Positions 36,067-45,542 are shown, counted from the first letter of the stretch. The stretch is 64,000 nucleotides of DNA from Desulfobaculum bizertense DSM 18034 (GCF_900167065.1 NZ_FUYA01000004.1:257162-321161), one strand, 5' to 3'. Program-made: numbers and translations. The notes: a model not told the origin generated them from the letters alone.

Positions 36067-36521
36067 AGCATTCTCCGAACAACACCGCGCACCACGCCCC
36101 AAACACAAAACTCCTGTTCCTCTGCCACCCGTATTTCCGAATACGCAGAATTCTCTGGCTGGAGCACAAAGGCTCCGTCCTTGTGCAGCAAACGCTTTAC
36201 CGTCAGCTCCCCATCAAGCACAGCAACCACAATGCGACCATGCACGGCCTCACAGGAACGGTCCACGATCAGCACGTCACCGTCACAAATGCCAGCGCCA
36301 AGCATAGAATCCCCACTCACCCGCACCATAAAGGTTGCGGCAGGATTTGCGACCAGATACTCGTTCAGGTCAAGCGCCGTTTCAATATAATCGTCTGCTG
36401 GTGAAGGAAAACCAGCTGAGATGCGCGACAGATACAGGGGAATCTGCGCCCCCACGGATTCATTCGGAACTGCACACGGCCCCAGAACAACTGGCGCATC
36501 TGAAAATTTTCTGTTTCTCAT
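36063..36521 (-). CDS. umuD: UmuD-like self-cleaving polymerase V subunit (S24 peptidase)
   Basis: A 152-residue protein starting at the ATG after GGGAGG. The cleavage site Ala-Gly is in [14 protein letters not shown], the nucleophile Ser in [12 protein letters not shown] and the general-base Lys in [11 protein letters not shown]. It forms pol V with UmuC, to which it is translationally coupled. No E. coli-type LexA box (CTGT-N8-ACAG) was found upstream. Confidence 0.93.
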   Translation of the reverse strand: MRNRKFSDAPVVLGPCAVPNESVGAQIPLYLSRISAGFPSPADDYIETALDLNEYLVANPAATFMVRVSGDSMLGAGICDGDVLIVDRSCEAVHGRIVVAVLDGELTVKRLLHKDGAFVLQPENSAYSEIRVAEEQEFCVWGVVRGVVRRML

Positions 36522-36868
36522 TGTCTGGCACCTCCCCGGCCGACCAAAAGTCCGGCACAAGCTACCACAAGCCGTCCAGTGGAACAACACACATCCCTAA
36601 GCTACGGGCTTCATCTCCATCTCACTGTGAACACTGTCCCTTTTCGTCACAGAGCATTACGCAAAAGAAGGAGCTTTTCCTTTAAGTTCTTGGAAAAAAT
36701 GCTATTCCTTTTTTCAAAAAATCGTACAGTAAAATATAACAAAATGTCCGGTCAAAACGAACAAAAATATCCCAGCACCCAGAAAAAGCACTATGGAAAA
36801 AGCTGCAGCATGTGATATTTTCAGGAAGAAATGCGTCAAAACCTCTTGAGCTTTGCGAAGGAGACACT
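36522..36868. other. divergent promoter region, non-coding
   Basis: About 350 bases between umuD and the plus-strand membrane-protein gene. It is A+T-rich near 36680-36790. Promoters for both genes must lie here, but no clear SOS box or gene was identified. Confidence 0.5.
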
Positions 36869-37507
36869 ATGCTTCGCCACCTTCCACAATGTCCTCTTGC
36901 CCGCGGCAATGGATTTTTTAGGAACACACTCCTTCTTCTGGCATCCATTTCCGCAGTTTGTGTTCTCGCAGACATCTGGTTCTATTTCCTCAAAGACTAT
37001 GCGGTCTGGATTCGCATTATCTCCGCATTTGTTTTGCTCTTCGCGGGCATCCCCATTGCCTCGCTCTATGCCCACTCCTTTAACCGCACCACCCTGCGCT
37101 TCGGCTGTGTACGGGATTGGCTTCGCTGGGTCTTCTTTGTTCCTCTCGCCCTTGTCCTCGGACTTATTCTCTCTCTCCCCATCTGGCTCGTCTTTTCGCA
37201 TCTCCCACTCTGGCGCCTGCTTTCTGCCATACTCCACGCCCTAGGGACCTGCTGTCTCCTCCATGAACTCGCCCCACGCAACCGCCGTCTCGTGCTTGGA
37301 GCCTTTGCCCTGATTCTTCTCGCCAACGCCGCACACAGCTTTATCCATCCCTACCCGCCACGGCCAATGGACTTTGCAGAAATGGAACAGTTCCATTCCT
37401 TTGCCCTTCAGGCTTTGACCGCATGCGTCAGCTTTGCCATTGCCATATTCCTCGACAAAAAAAAGCCCCCGCAGGATATCCCGCAGGGGCCAAATGGCGA
37501 ATCATAG
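36869..37507 (+). CDS. multi-pass membrane protein of unknown function
   Basis: A 212-residue protein starting at the ATG after GAAGGAG. About five to six hydrophobic segments are seen (TLLLLASISAVCVLADIWF; IISAFVLLFAGIPIASLY; FFVPLALVLGLILSLPIWLVF; LVLGAFALILLANAAHSF; ALTACVSFAIAIFL). No family was recognised. The last codons are written through the terminator hairpin of the convergent gene, so the KKKPPQDIPQGP tail may be an accident of that overlap. Confidence 0.65.
   Translation: MLRHLPQCPLARGNGFFRNTLLLLASISAVCVLADIWFYFLKDYAVWIRIISAFVLLFAGIPIASLYAHSFNRTTLRFGCVRDWLRWVFFVPLALVLGLILSLPIWLVFSHLPLWRLLSAILHALGTCCLLHELAPRNRRLVLGAFALILLANAAHSFIHPYPPRPMDFAEMEQFHSFALQALTACVSFAIAIFLDKKKPPQDIPQGPNGES
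37458..37490 (-). terminator. terminator of the trypsin-like gene, inside the 3' end of the convergent gene
   Basis: On the minus strand, GCCCCTGCGGGATATCCTGCGGGGGC is followed by a T8 tract, 22 bases after the gene at 37513. Confidence 0.85.
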
Positions 37508-37512
37508 ACGTC

Positions 37513-38199
37513 TTATGAGACTTCGAGTCCGCACTGCTCCATAAGTGAGATACCATACTCAATAGGAACAACCGCAGAAATATTGGTATCCATTGCGCCT
37601 TCGCAGTACGCGGCACGGATTCCAGACCCGTCTCTCATGGGGCAAAAACGCCCCCAGATGATTCCCACGATGCGGGCATCGTCAACAGAGACCAGCGGTC
37701 CTCCCCGATCTCCCATGTGAACTCGTGAATCAATGAGAATCTCATTGTAGCCACCGGGCATTGTCACTTTTGAAGCAACAATCGACGAAACCGTCGCAAG
37801 GTTGTGCAGCTGCTGGTTTCCAAAAGGAAAACCAAGTCCCAGCACACTTGCGCCAAGCGGAAGCTGCTCACTGTTTCCAAGCAAATGATCTGGAGTATCA
37901 AAATGGGCGGCAGGGTCAAACTGCAAAAGCGCCAGGTCACTTCCTGCGTCCTCGGCAACAACCCGCACGGGGCAGGACGTGACCTGATCCCGAACAATGG
38001 GCTGAAAATCATCTGTGGACCGTGAAGAGACCACAAACAAATCTTCTGGATTCTCACCATACAGGTGCCTGACGGTCAGCAGGTAGCCCTTGCTGTGGCA
38101 CACAAATGCCGTGCCCAAAAAAATTGCACCCTCGCCCCCATGCCGACGCATGAGCATCATGCAGGCATGCTGATATTTATGTGTTGCGTGTGTATACAT
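37513..38199 (-). CDS. trypsin-like (S1) protein with Arg in place of the catalytic Ser
   Basis: A 228-residue protein starting at the ATG after AAGGAG. It has the chymotrypsin/HtrA fold: His45 in LLTVRHLYG, Asp88 in AGSDLALLQFD, and glycine-rich strands. The nucleophile motif GDSGGP reads MGDRGGPLVS, with Arg165 (codon CGG) where Ser is expected; I confirmed this on the DNA. No signal peptide or PDZ domain is present. It is likely a catalytically inactive homologue acting as a binding protein, or a decayed gene with an otherwise intact frame. It is transcribed alone and has its own terminator. Confidence 0.8.
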   Translation of the reverse strand: MYTHATHKYQHACMMLMRRHGGEGAIFLGTAFVCHSKGYLLTVRHLYGENPEDLFVVSSRSTDDFQPIVRDQVTSCPVRVVAEDAGSDLALLQFDPAAHFDTPDHLLGNSEQLPLGASVLGLGFPFGNQQLHNLATVSSIVASKVTMPGGYNEILIDSRVHMGDRGGPLVSVDDARIVGIIWGRFCPMRDGSGIRAAYCEGAMDTNISAVVPIEYGISLMEQCGLEVS

Positions 38200-38261
38200 G
38201 CACACTCCTTTCTGTTTGTCACAGGAAAAACATTTCAGCCCGTCTTTCCTGCGCAGGACTG

Positions 38262-39890
38262 CTAGCCCATTTTACTTTTGGTCAAACGGGCAATTGTCTT
38301 GGGGCTGGCCTTTGTTTTCAGCAGAACCCGCTTACGCGAACGCTGTTCAATCCGAAAACGCTGGGGGCCAACATACTCTGACAGGCCTTTGTACAGGCTC
38401 ACGCACATGAGCAAAATGACAATCGCGAACGGCAAACCAGTGGTAATCGCCGCAGTCTGCAAAGCCACCAGTCCACCGCCCATAAGCAGCGCAGCAGCAA
38501 CAACACCTTCGGACACAGCCCAGAACAGTCTCTGGAGCGGCGGCGGGTCAGGATTGCCATCGGCAGTGATAATATCAATGACCATAGACCCTGAATCAGA
38601 AGACGTCACAAAAAAGGTGACAACAACACAAATACCAAGAACACACGTGATGTCCGAAAGGGGGAACTTTTCCAGCAGCACGAACAGCGACACAGGGATG
38701 TTGTCCTGCACAGCCTGCCCAATGCCTCCGCTTCCAAACATATCAATATACAGCGCACTGTTTCCAAAAACCGTAATCCAGACAAAAGTCACAAAAGACG
38801 GAATCAGCATAACGCCGAGTACGAACTGGCGAATGGTTCGCCCTTTTGAAACCCGGGCAATGAACATGCCCACAAATGGCGACCATGCAATCCACCAGCC
38901 CCAGTAAAACACAGTCCAGCCATTCTGCCATGACGTATTTTCATAGGTTTCAGCCCAGGTGGAAAGCTGCGGAAGCTTCTGAATGTAAAAGCCCACATTT
39001 TCGATAAGTCCATTCAGGATGAACAGCGTCGGTCCAACGGCGAGCACAAAAAACATCAGCAGGAGAGCAATAATCATATTGATCTCTGAAAGCCGACGAA
39101 TTCCGGCATCAAGCCCTTTCATGACCGAGGTTGTGGCTATTCCGGTAATGACAACAATCAGCAAAAGCTGAACAAGGTTGGTCTGTGGGACGCCAAACAC
39201 GTGATGCAGCCCTGCGTTCACCTGCTGGACACCAAGTCCCAAAGACGTAGCGACACCAAAAAGCGTTGCGACGGTCGCCATAATGTCGACGGCATAGCCC
39301 AAAGGCCCATTCACGCGGTCACCAATCAGCGGCACCAGGACGGTACGAATGGTCAGCGGGTAGCCCTTGTTAAAAGAAAAGAAGGCCAGACACAGTCCAA
39401 CGACCGTATACAGCGCCCACGGGTGAAAACCCCAGTGCAAAAAAGTCAGGTCCATAGCAAGCCGCGCAGCCTCTGGAGTTTCAGGCTTTGCAAATGGCGA
39501 TGCCATGTAGTGGAACATTGGTTCTGCCACACCGTAAAAAAGCAGACCAATACCCATGCCAGCACTAAACAGCATGGCAAACCACGCGGGGGTGGAAAAC
39601 TCCGGTTCTGCGTCGTCTCCACCAAGACGAACGTCACCAAAACGACCAAAGAGCATGACCAGGGAAAAAATCAGGGCAATGTTCATGGTCCAGATGAAGA
39701 ACCAGCCACCATAATTGGCGATGTTTGATTGAAGAGTTCCGAACCAGTCTCCAAGAGATTTATGAAAACTGATGCTGAATGTAACAAAGAGGATAATTAT
39801 TGTAGCAGATGTGAAAAATACTACGGGGTTTACTGTAAAAGCCTTCCAGCTATCTTTATTGACTGATGGTGAAGCTTCCTTCTCAAACAA
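38262..39890 (-). CDS. BCCT-family choline/betaine/carnitine transporter
   Basis: A 542-residue protein starting at a TTG four bases after GGAGG; no in-frame ATG lies near. Twelve hydrophobic helices are seen, with the BCCT signatures FSAGMGIGLLFYGVAEPM and the Trp-rich YWGWWIAWSPFVGMFIARVSKGRTI. The Gly-Met-Gly-Ile-Gly helix break resembles proton-coupled BetT rather than Na+-coupled BetP, though this is not decisive. A basic C-terminal tail (RIEQRSRKRVLLKTKAS) could sense osmolality. It is a likely supplier of choline to the cut locus 10 kb away, but carries no visible MerR operator. Confidence 0.9.
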   Translation of the reverse strand: MFEKEASPSVNKDSWKAFTVNPVVFFTSATIIILFVTFSISFHKSLGDWFGTLQSNIANYGGWFFIWTMNIALIFSLVMLFGRFGDVRLGGDDAEPEFSTPAWFAMLFSAGMGIGLLFYGVAEPMFHYMASPFAKPETPEAARLAMDLTFLHWGFHPWALYTVVGLCLAFFSFNKGYPLTIRTVLVPLIGDRVNGPLGYAVDIMATVATLFGVATSLGLGVQQVNAGLHHVFGVPQTNLVQLLLIVVITGIATTSVMKGLDAGIRRLSEINMIIALLLMFFVLAVGPTLFILNGLIENVGFYIQKLPQLSTWAETYENTSWQNGWTVFYWGWWIAWSPFVGMFIARVSKGRTIRQFVLGVMLIPSFVTFVWITVFGNSALYIDMFGSGGIGQAVQDNIPVSLFVLLEKFPLSDITCVLGICVVVTFFVTSSDSGSMVIDIITADGNPDPPPLQRLFWAVSEGVVAAALLMGGGLVALQTAAITTGLPFAIVILLMCVSLYKGLSEYVGPQRFRIEQRSRKRVLLKTKASPKTIARLTKSKMG

Positions 39891-40247
39891 AACGCCTCCA
39901 GTGTTCTGCCGACGTCTTTACAATGGTGGGTCATTGCTGCCTGCAATGGCCACAGTCGGCACGTTAAAATTTCAAAGTTTGGCACAGTAGCAGCATTTTT
40001 TGAGTTGATCAAGGAAGAGTAAAAACGTTTTCTTCACAATTTCACAAGCACTAAAGCAACCAACAAAATCATACCGTAACCATTTCAATTCATTAACTAT
40101 TATTTGATTCCCCTGCTTATTTTTTCAATATCGTAAATTCAAAAACAGTATTTTTTTGTATTATAAAAGGAAAAGACTACAGAATTTCTCATGTATAAAT
40201 ATTCACATCAAAAAACCACTTTACTTTCAAAAAAAAAGGCATAGTTT
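39891..40247. other. A+T-rich non-coding interval
   Basis: About 350 bases, strongly A+T-rich between 40060 and 40240. No gene was seen. It separates the divergent BCCT and RarD-like genes and must contain both promoters. Confidence 0.55.
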
Positions 40248-40320
40248 CGCAGGCCTCTCGGGTAGAGCGTACACCGAGAAATATCCTAGGAGTTTTATCC
40301 TGTAATTCAGGAGACCTGCG
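40248..40320 (+). promoter_or_regulatory. candidate structured 5' leader (riboswitch-like) of the RarD-like gene
   Basis: CGCAGG (40248-40253) pairs with CCTGCG (40315-40320) to close the element. Inside, CTCGG/CCGAG (40257-40261, 40274-40278) makes a second stem. The segment TCCT (40298-40301) can pair either with AGGA at 40288-40291 or with the Shine-Dalgarno AGGA at 40309-40312 through TCCTG/CAGGA. This gives two exclusive folds that would hide or expose the start site. No known riboswitch class was recognised. Confidence 0.45.
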
Positions 40321-40322
40321 AC

Positions 40323-41252
40323 ATGAAAAACACCAATGCACAGCCATCCTCCCTTGGCTTTCTTGCAACGCTTATGGCCTTCACCCTTTGGGGCTGTTTG
40401 ACCGCGTACTGGAACTGGTTGAAAGACCTTGATATGTTTACAGTTCTTTCCCATCGCGCGATCTGGCTAGAAGTTTTTGTTTTTGTGACGTTAGCGATTC
40501 AGGGCCGCCTGCATGAAATTTCAGAAATTCTTGAAGACAGGCGCACCACTGCCCGCATCGCCATTTCTGGCATCATGATTGCCCTGAACTGGCTCTTCTT
40601 TTATTACTCTGTAGAATCCGGACGAGTTCTGGAAGGAAGTCTTGGCGAATACATGTCGCCGCTTATGACGATTCTTTTGGGCCGGGTTGTTCTCCGAGAA
40701 AAGCTCTCATGGCCGCAGTGCATTGCCGTCATGCTTCTTTGCGTTGCCATCAGCAACAGCATTGTGACACTGGGAGAAGTCCCGTGGCTTCCTCTTGCCA
40801 TTGGCGCACCGTTTGCCCTGTACGGACTGTTTCGCCGAGGAGTCAAAGCCAAGCCATTGCCGAGCCTCTTTATTGAGACTGCAACAATTTTACCTCTCGC
40901 CATAGGCTACCTCATGTACCGCAAGGGCACCGGGCATATGCTTTTTGATGGCGCAGAGGGAAGCACCCTGCTCTTTCTGCTGGGTTCTGGCATAGCAACA
41001 GGCCTGCCGGTTCTGTTCTTTGCCTACGGCGCTCCACGCGTCAAAATGACCTCCGTCGGCATCATGCAGTATCTGACACCAACCCTCACGCTCCTTTTTG
41101 GTGTCGTCCTCTACAGCGAGCCTCTTTCCACGGAGTCGGCATGTACATTTGCCCTCATCTGGACCGGCATTGTCATCTATACACTCGAAAACCTGCGGCA
41201 ACGACGGCGCTTTGAGAAAAACGCCCACCACGCCGGTCAGGCACACGCATAG
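40323..41252 (+). CDS. rarD: EamA/RarD-family membrane permease
   Basis: A 309-residue, ten-helix DMT permease. FTLWGCLTAYWNWLKDLDMFTVLSHRAIW is the RarD N-terminal signature, shown here in part as WGCLTAYWNWLKD. ISGIMIALNWLFFYYSVESG and EYMSPLMTILLGRVVLREKL are the EamA repeat ends. RarD proteins are named for chloramphenicol sensitivity, and their substrate is unknown. AGGAG lies 9 bases before the ATG, within a predicted leader structure. It ends in a bidirectional terminator. Confidence 0.88.
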   Translation: MKNTNAQPSSLGFLATLMAFTLWGCLTAYWNWLKDLDMFTVLSHRAIWLEVFVFVTLAIQGRLHEISEILEDRRTTARIAISGIMIALNWLFFYYSVESGRVLEGSLGEYMSPLMTILLGRVVLREKLSWPQCIAVMLLCVAISNSIVTLGEVPWLPLAIGAPFALYGLFRRGVKAKPLPSLFIETATILPLAIGYLMYRKGTGHMLFDGAEGSTLLFLLGSGIATGLPVLFFAYGAPRVKMTSVGIMQYLTPTLTLLFGVVLYSEPLSTESACTFALIWTGIVIYTLENLRQRRRFEKNAHHAGQAHA

Positions 41253-41257
41253 CACAC

Positions 41258-41284
41258 AAAAAAGGCCCCTTCCGGGGCCTTTTC
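41258..41284. terminator. bidirectional terminator between RarD-like and antiporter genes
   Basis: AAAAAAGGCCCC and GGGGCCTTTT flank TTCC. It has T/A tracts on both sides and serves both convergent genes. Confidence 0.85.
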
Positions 41285-43261
41285 TTATTCCGTCACGCTC
41301 GCAGGCATGAATGTTTCTCGAAAGACGGTCAGCTGCTCGCCATCGCCAACAACCGCAATTTGATCTCCCGGAGCAAAACGCTCCCCAATGTCAGGATTTA
41401 CCATCAGCTGCCCTTCCCGAATATATGCCAACACAGAGGCACCTGTTTCACGCCGCACCTCTGCCTCTCCCAGCGACTTTCCAACAAGCGTGGAATCCTC
41501 ACCAAGCTCCATCCAGCATAAATCAAACAGCCTGTTCGAAAGGCGTAAACTTCGGGGGACAGAGTTGTCTTCCGCATCTTTGTTGCGGAATGGTGCGTAA
41601 ACTTCATCATGAATGGAATCCGTCACCCGAATAATCTCTTCGGCGGAGACGTTGAGCTTAAGAAATGCCTGACGGATAAACTCAAGACTCGCCTCCAGAC
41701 TGGGTTCAACGACCATATCCACACAGCATCGGGAAAACTCCTCCATCTGCTCCTGCCCCTCAGCGCGACCAATGATCGTCATGTCCTCTCGCCTTTCCCG
41801 AACCAGCCGGACGACTTCACGGGCGACAGAAGGAGCAGGCGTTGTGACAAGCACAATCTGCGCTGTGGCAATATGCGCGGCATCAAGCACAATGGAATTC
41901 TCCGCATCGCCATAGATCACAGGATGCCCGTCTTCACTCAGGGCTTTCATATTATTGTAATCAGCTTCAATCACCACATATTTGTGCCCGTAGCGCGCAA
42001 GCGTCGCCGCAATAAAGCGCCCGATGTTATCACCACCAACAAGCACAACATGATTCTTGAGCCTTTCATCACGGAGATTAACCGTCTGGAGCGTCGGCAT
42101 CGCAAAAAAGCGTTGTTTCAGGCGATACAAGGGGGCGGTCGATTTCGCGAGAACAGGCGTCAAAATCATGCTCAAAACTGCTGTAGCAAGAACAAGTGAA
42201 TACTGATGCGGAGTCAGGGCACCCGCCTCCGTCCCTGCGTTGGCAATCAAAAATGACAACTCACCGATCTGAGACATTCCAAGAGCTGTCGCAAGCGGGA
42301 TAACATTCCGATACCGGAAAACACGCGCCAAGACGCCAAAGATAACGCCCTTCCCCACAACGACACAGGCAAGCAGGGTCAAAACGGTTGCATAGTCCTC
42401 AATAAGCACCTGCGGATTGAGAAGCATGCCAACTGAGGCAAAAAAGAGCAGCCCAAAAATATCACGAAGCGGCAAAATATTGTTCAGCGCCTGATGCGCA
42501 TATTCCGACTCGCTCAGCACCATACCTGCGACAAAAGCACCAAAGGCAAAAGACAGCCCCACAAGATAGGTCAGGTAGCCAATACCAAGCCCAAGAGCAC
42601 AGACTGTAAGCAAAAAGAGTTCACGAGATCCACAGCGGGCAATCCGGCTCATCAGCGGCGGAATCACATAGCGCCCCGCCAAGACCATGCCGACAAGGAA
42701 AACCACTGCCTTGACCGCGGCCAGCCCCAGCACGCCAAGCTCTCCGCCAAGATTCCCAATCTTGGGCAAAATAATGAGCATCGGCACAAGGGCAAGATCC
42801 TGAACAATGAGCATACCAATCATGACACGACTCGATAGTGTTCCCATCAAGTCCTGACTCTCAAGAGTCTTGAGCACGACCATTGTACTGGAAAGAGAAA
42901 TAATTGCGCCAAGCCAGAGCGAAGGGACTTGTTCCCAGCCCAGCATCTGCCCGACACCAAGCCCAAGAACAATACAGATCACAATCTGGAGTGGCGTCCC
43001 AATGAGCGCAACCCAGCGCACAGGGCGAAGTTCTTTGAATGAGAACTCGATACCCAGCACAAACAGCAGCAAGGCAACGCCAATCTCAGCCAGAAGCTCA
43101 ATGTCATGAACTTTGGTTACGGTGAGTCCGCCTGTAAACGGACCAAGGATAATACCAGCGGCAATGTATCCTAATATGAGAGGCAACCCGATACGGCGCG
43201 CAATGAATGCGCATCCAAGCGCAGTGACGACGATAATAATAAGGTCAGCAGCAATACCCAT
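41285..43261 (-). CDS. CPA2-family monovalent cation:proton antiporter with TrkA-N and TrkA-C domains
   Basis: A 658-residue protein. An N-terminal antiporter domain of about 12 helices (to about 385) includes [16 protein letters not shown] and [19 protein letters not shown]. An RCK/TrkA-N nucleotide-binding domain (about 405-530: [27 protein letters not shown]) and a TrkA-C domain (about 570-655) follow. This is the KefB/YbaL layout. It exchanges K+ or Na+ for protons, gated by nucleotide. No KefF/KefG partner is adjacent. It is the only gene in its unit. Confidence 0.92.
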   Translation of the reverse strand: MGIAADLIIIVVTALGCAFIARRIGLPLILGYIAAGIILGPFTGGLTVTKVHDIELLAEIGVALLLFVLGIEFSFKELRPVRWVALIGTPLQIVICIVLGLGVGQMLGWEQVPSLWLGAIISLSSTMVVLKTLESQDLMGTLSSRVMIGMLIVQDLALVPMLIILPKIGNLGGELGVLGLAAVKAVVFLVGMVLAGRYVIPPLMSRIARCGSRELFLLTVCALGLGIGYLTYLVGLSFAFGAFVAGMVLSESEYAHQALNNILPLRDIFGLLFFASVGMLLNPQVLIEDYATVLTLLACVVVGKGVIFGVLARVFRYRNVIPLATALGMSQIGELSFLIANAGTEAGALTPHQYSLVLATAVLSMILTPVLAKSTAPLYRLKQRFFAMPTLQTVNLRDERLKNHVVLVGGDNIGRFIAATLARYGHKYVVIEADYNNMKALSEDGHPVIYGDAENSIVLDAAHIATAQIVLVTTPAPSVAREVVRLVRERREDMTIIGRAEGQEQMEEFSRCCVDMVVEPSLEASLEFIRQAFLKLNVSAEEIIRVTDSIHDEVYAPFRNKDAEDNSVPRSLRLSNRLFDLCWMELGEDSTLVGKSLGEAEVRRETGASVLAYIREGQLMVNPDIGERFAPGDQIAVVGDGEQLTVFRETFMPASVTE

Positions 43262-43368
43262 TCTTTCTCCAAGTACACATTCTGATTACAACGTCTGTTT
43301 TCTATCCTTTTGCAAGGATACCGTCATTTTATGCGAGGTCAAGGAGGCGAGGGAAAGGGGAAATAAAA

Positions 43369-43397
43369 AAAGCCAAGGAATCAAATTCCTTGGCGTA
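43369..43397 (-). terminator. terminator of the desulfidase-ABC transporter operon
   Basis: GCCAAGGAAT and ATTCCTTGGC form a perfect stem around a 3-base loop. On the minus strand it is followed by T7. Confidence 0.85.
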
Positions 43398-43420
43398 AAA
43401 AAGAAAAGAAGACTCTCAGC

Positions 43421-44071
43421 TCAGCGCACACAAAGTCGGCGCTCAACAAGCTTGGAAAGGAGTGTAATACTCACAGTCATGAGCAGATAGACCAGCCCAA
43501 TAGCGAGATAAATTTCAAACGCCCGAAAGGTCCGGGTGTAGACAAGCTGTCCAACACGCGTCAGCTCTGTAATCGCAAGGACGGAAACCAGCGAGGTTTC
43601 CTTGAGCATACTCGAAAAAATATTCATCAGAGGCGGCACAGCAACGGTCATAGCCTGAGGCAAAATGACATGCCGCATGGTCTGCGCCCAGTTCATGCCC
43701 AATGCATAGGACGCATCCCGCTGCCCTTCCTTAACTGACATAAGCCCGCCCCGGATCGCTTCGGAAACATACGCGCCTCCGTTCAGCGTTAGCCCCACAA
43801 TCGCTGCCTGAAAACTGCTCATGGTAATTCCTACCGTGGGCAAACCGTAGTAGAGAAAGAACAGCTGAATCAAAAGCGGTGTGCCCCGAAATATCTCAAC
43901 ATACGGGAAAAACAGAAGCGAGAGTCGTCGGGAACGGGAACGCAGGACGCCAATCCCAATGCCAAGGCACAGAGCAAGTGCAAACGACAAAACGGCAATT
44001 TGCGCAGTAATAAGCGCCGCCTCCCCAAGGGCAGGCAGCGCTTTGACAACAATATCAAGCTGAAAGCTCAT
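43421..44071 (-). CDS. polar amino-acid ABC transporter permease (HisM/ArtQ family)
   Basis: A 216-residue protein with five helices. YVEIFRGTPLLIQLFFLYYG is the conserved His/Glu permease segment. GLTLNGGAYVSEAIRGGLMSV and the EAA loop EGQRDASYALGMNWAQTMRHVILPQA contact the ATPase. It lies 9 bases after the binding-protein gene. No ATPase gene is adjacent, so the system must borrow one or the gene is elsewhere. Confidence 0.93.
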   Translation of the reverse strand: MSFQLDIVVKALPALGEAALITAQIAVLSFALALCLGIGIGVLRSRSRRLSLLFFPYVEIFRGTPLLIQLFFLYYGLPTVGITMSSFQAAIVGLTLNGGAYVSEAIRGGLMSVKEGQRDASYALGMNWAQTMRHVILPQAMTVAVPPLMNIFSSMLKETSLVSVLAITELTRVGQLVYTRTFRAFEIYLAIGLVYLLMTVSITLLSKLVERRLCVR

Positions 44072-44080
44072 AACGCGTCA

Positions 44081-44866
44081 CTATTTTGCAGCGTGAGTGC
44101 TCAGCCACTGGTCAATGATGCGATCGTATGTGCCGTTCGCCTGAAGGGCTTTCAGCGCATCATTCATCCGAACAGTAAGGGCATCTGCCCCTTTAGGCAT
44201 CACAGCAACAATCTCAGCCTCGGTCAGAGGCTCGCCAGCAATTTCATACGACGAATCAGCCTTGATCTGAAGCACAGCAAAGGCGTAGCCCACCAGCACA
44301 GCATCAATACGGCCAAATTTCAGATCGTTAAATGCTTCGGGATTGTAGTTATATTTTTTGACGTCCCCAAAGCTCTCAGGGTGCTTGTCTGCAAAAATTT
44401 CAGTTCCGGAACCGAGCTGCACGCCAACAGTACGACCCTTAAGAGATTCCAGTCCTGTAATCTTCTTCTCACCCTTTCGAACCACGATGACATCAGGCAG
44501 ACGGTAATAGGTTGCGCTCATGTTCACAGCCTGACCACGAGTCTCAGAGCGAGACATACAGGACATCAGCACGTCGTAATCGCCCTTGTTCAGCCCGGCC
44601 AAAAGGCCCTGCCATTCTGCATCAAAAAATTCTGCCTTAACGCCCATCTCCTGAGCCAAGGCCTGCCCAAGGGCAACGTCAAAACCTTCCAGTTCTCCGG
44701 CGTCATTACGCGACTCAAACGGCGGATACTGAGCGCAAAATCCAATGCGAAGTGTCTTGCTCTTTTCTACGCGACGCAGAGACTCATCAGCATGTGCCAC
44801 ACTCATCAGCATCGTACAGGCACAAAAAACAGCCAGCAAACAGCTCCCAAACAATCCTTTCTTCAT
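44081..44866 (-). CDS. periplasmic amino-acid-binding protein of an ABC transporter
   Basis: A 261-residue protein starting at MKKGLFGSCLL after GGTGGGG; the longer upstream frame overlaps the previous gene. It has a signal peptide ending AHADES. Family 3 solute-binding motifs are LRIGFCAQYPPFESR, GELEGFDVALGQALA (the signature), and YDVLMSCMSRSETRG in place of the usual TxTxxR. It probably binds a small amino acid, and the Cys in FCAQYPPF and MSCMS are unusual in the pocket. The upstream desulfidase gene ends at the preceding base. Confidence 0.92.
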   Translation of the reverse strand: MKKGLFGSCLLAVFCACTMLMSVAHADESLRRVEKSKTLRIGFCAQYPPFESRNDAGELEGFDVALGQALAQEMGVKAEFFDAEWQGLLAGLNKGDYDVLMSCMSRSETRGQAVNMSATYYRLPDVIVVRKGEKKITGLESLKGRTVGVQLGSGTEIFADKHPESFGDVKKYNYNPEAFNDLKFGRIDAVLVGYAFAVLQIKADSSYEIAGEPLTEAEIVAVMPKGADALTVRMNDALKALQANGTYDRIIDQWLSTHAAK

Positions 44867-44867
44867 T

Positions 44868-45398
44868 TTACCCCACCTTGTCAGTTGCATCGTCCTCCGC
44901 CACCAGGGAGAAGAACGGGACATCAATTCCCACGCTTTGGAGTTCCTCTTGCAAAAGCTCCATAAAGACACCTTTTCCTGCAACAGGACCAGCACCCGAA
45001 CACTGGGCCGCAACGCGCTCAGGCGTCACGTTTCCCCCAACATAGCCAGAGCAGGTCTGGGCAATGCCACAGTTAGGGCTTCCATCTGTGCCAGCAACAC
45101 CCAGAATTTTGTAGCCCTCTGCGTGAAATGCCCGGATTTGCAGGAGGCTAGGTTTCAGCAGCTCCTTGCAAAAATCCCGAAATGCCGGAGTATCATACTG
45201 TTCATATGTCATTCCCCATCGCTTCATTCCAAGCGCACAGGTTTCTGGACACGGAAGCTGGACAAGACCGGCTCCCTTGTCCACGTAGCCCTGAATAGAA
45301 TCAGTATAGACGCCCCCGGTCGCGGCAAGCGGGTAAATCTTGGCATTACTGTTCAGCAGGCAATGACACACAACAAGAATTGATCGGCTTCTCTTCAT
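44868..45398 (-). CDS. TudS-like (DUF523-related, CD3072 family) putative desulfidase
   Basis: A 176-residue protein with the family cysteines in VVCHCLLN, VQLPCPETCALGM and GTDGSPNCGIAQTC. These fit a [4Fe-4S] desulfidase of the 2-thiouracil desulfurase (TudS) type that removes sulfur from thiolated compounds. It is the first gene of a three-gene unit with a binding protein and permease, which suggests that the transporter imports a sulfur-containing compound (inference). Confidence 0.78.
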   Translation of the reverse strand: MKRSRSILVVCHCLLNSNAKIYPLAATGGVYTDSIQGYVDKGAGLVQLPCPETCALGMKRWGMTYEQYDTPAFRDFCKELLKPSLLQIRAFHAEGYKILGVAGTDGSPNCGIAQTCSGYVGGNVTPERVAAQCSGAGPVAGKGVFMELLQEELQSVGIDVPFFSLVAEDDATDKVG

Positions 45399-45542
45399 GG
45401 TTTTCCAAAGTCCAAATTGAGTTGATATTCATAGAAATTCAAAGAATTTGTATAGTGAAGACTCTCCGCCGTGTACAATAGGAAAACATGAAAGCCCTGC
45501 CCGTCTCGTATTGACTTTGGCTATAGCCAGAGCACTGCGCAT

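Noticed and set aside
36522..36868. SOS (LexA) box upstream of umuD
   Set aside because: The nearest candidate, CTGT-N11-ACAG, has the wrong spacing for the CTGT-N8-ACAG box, and the LexA motif of this lineage cannot be assumed.
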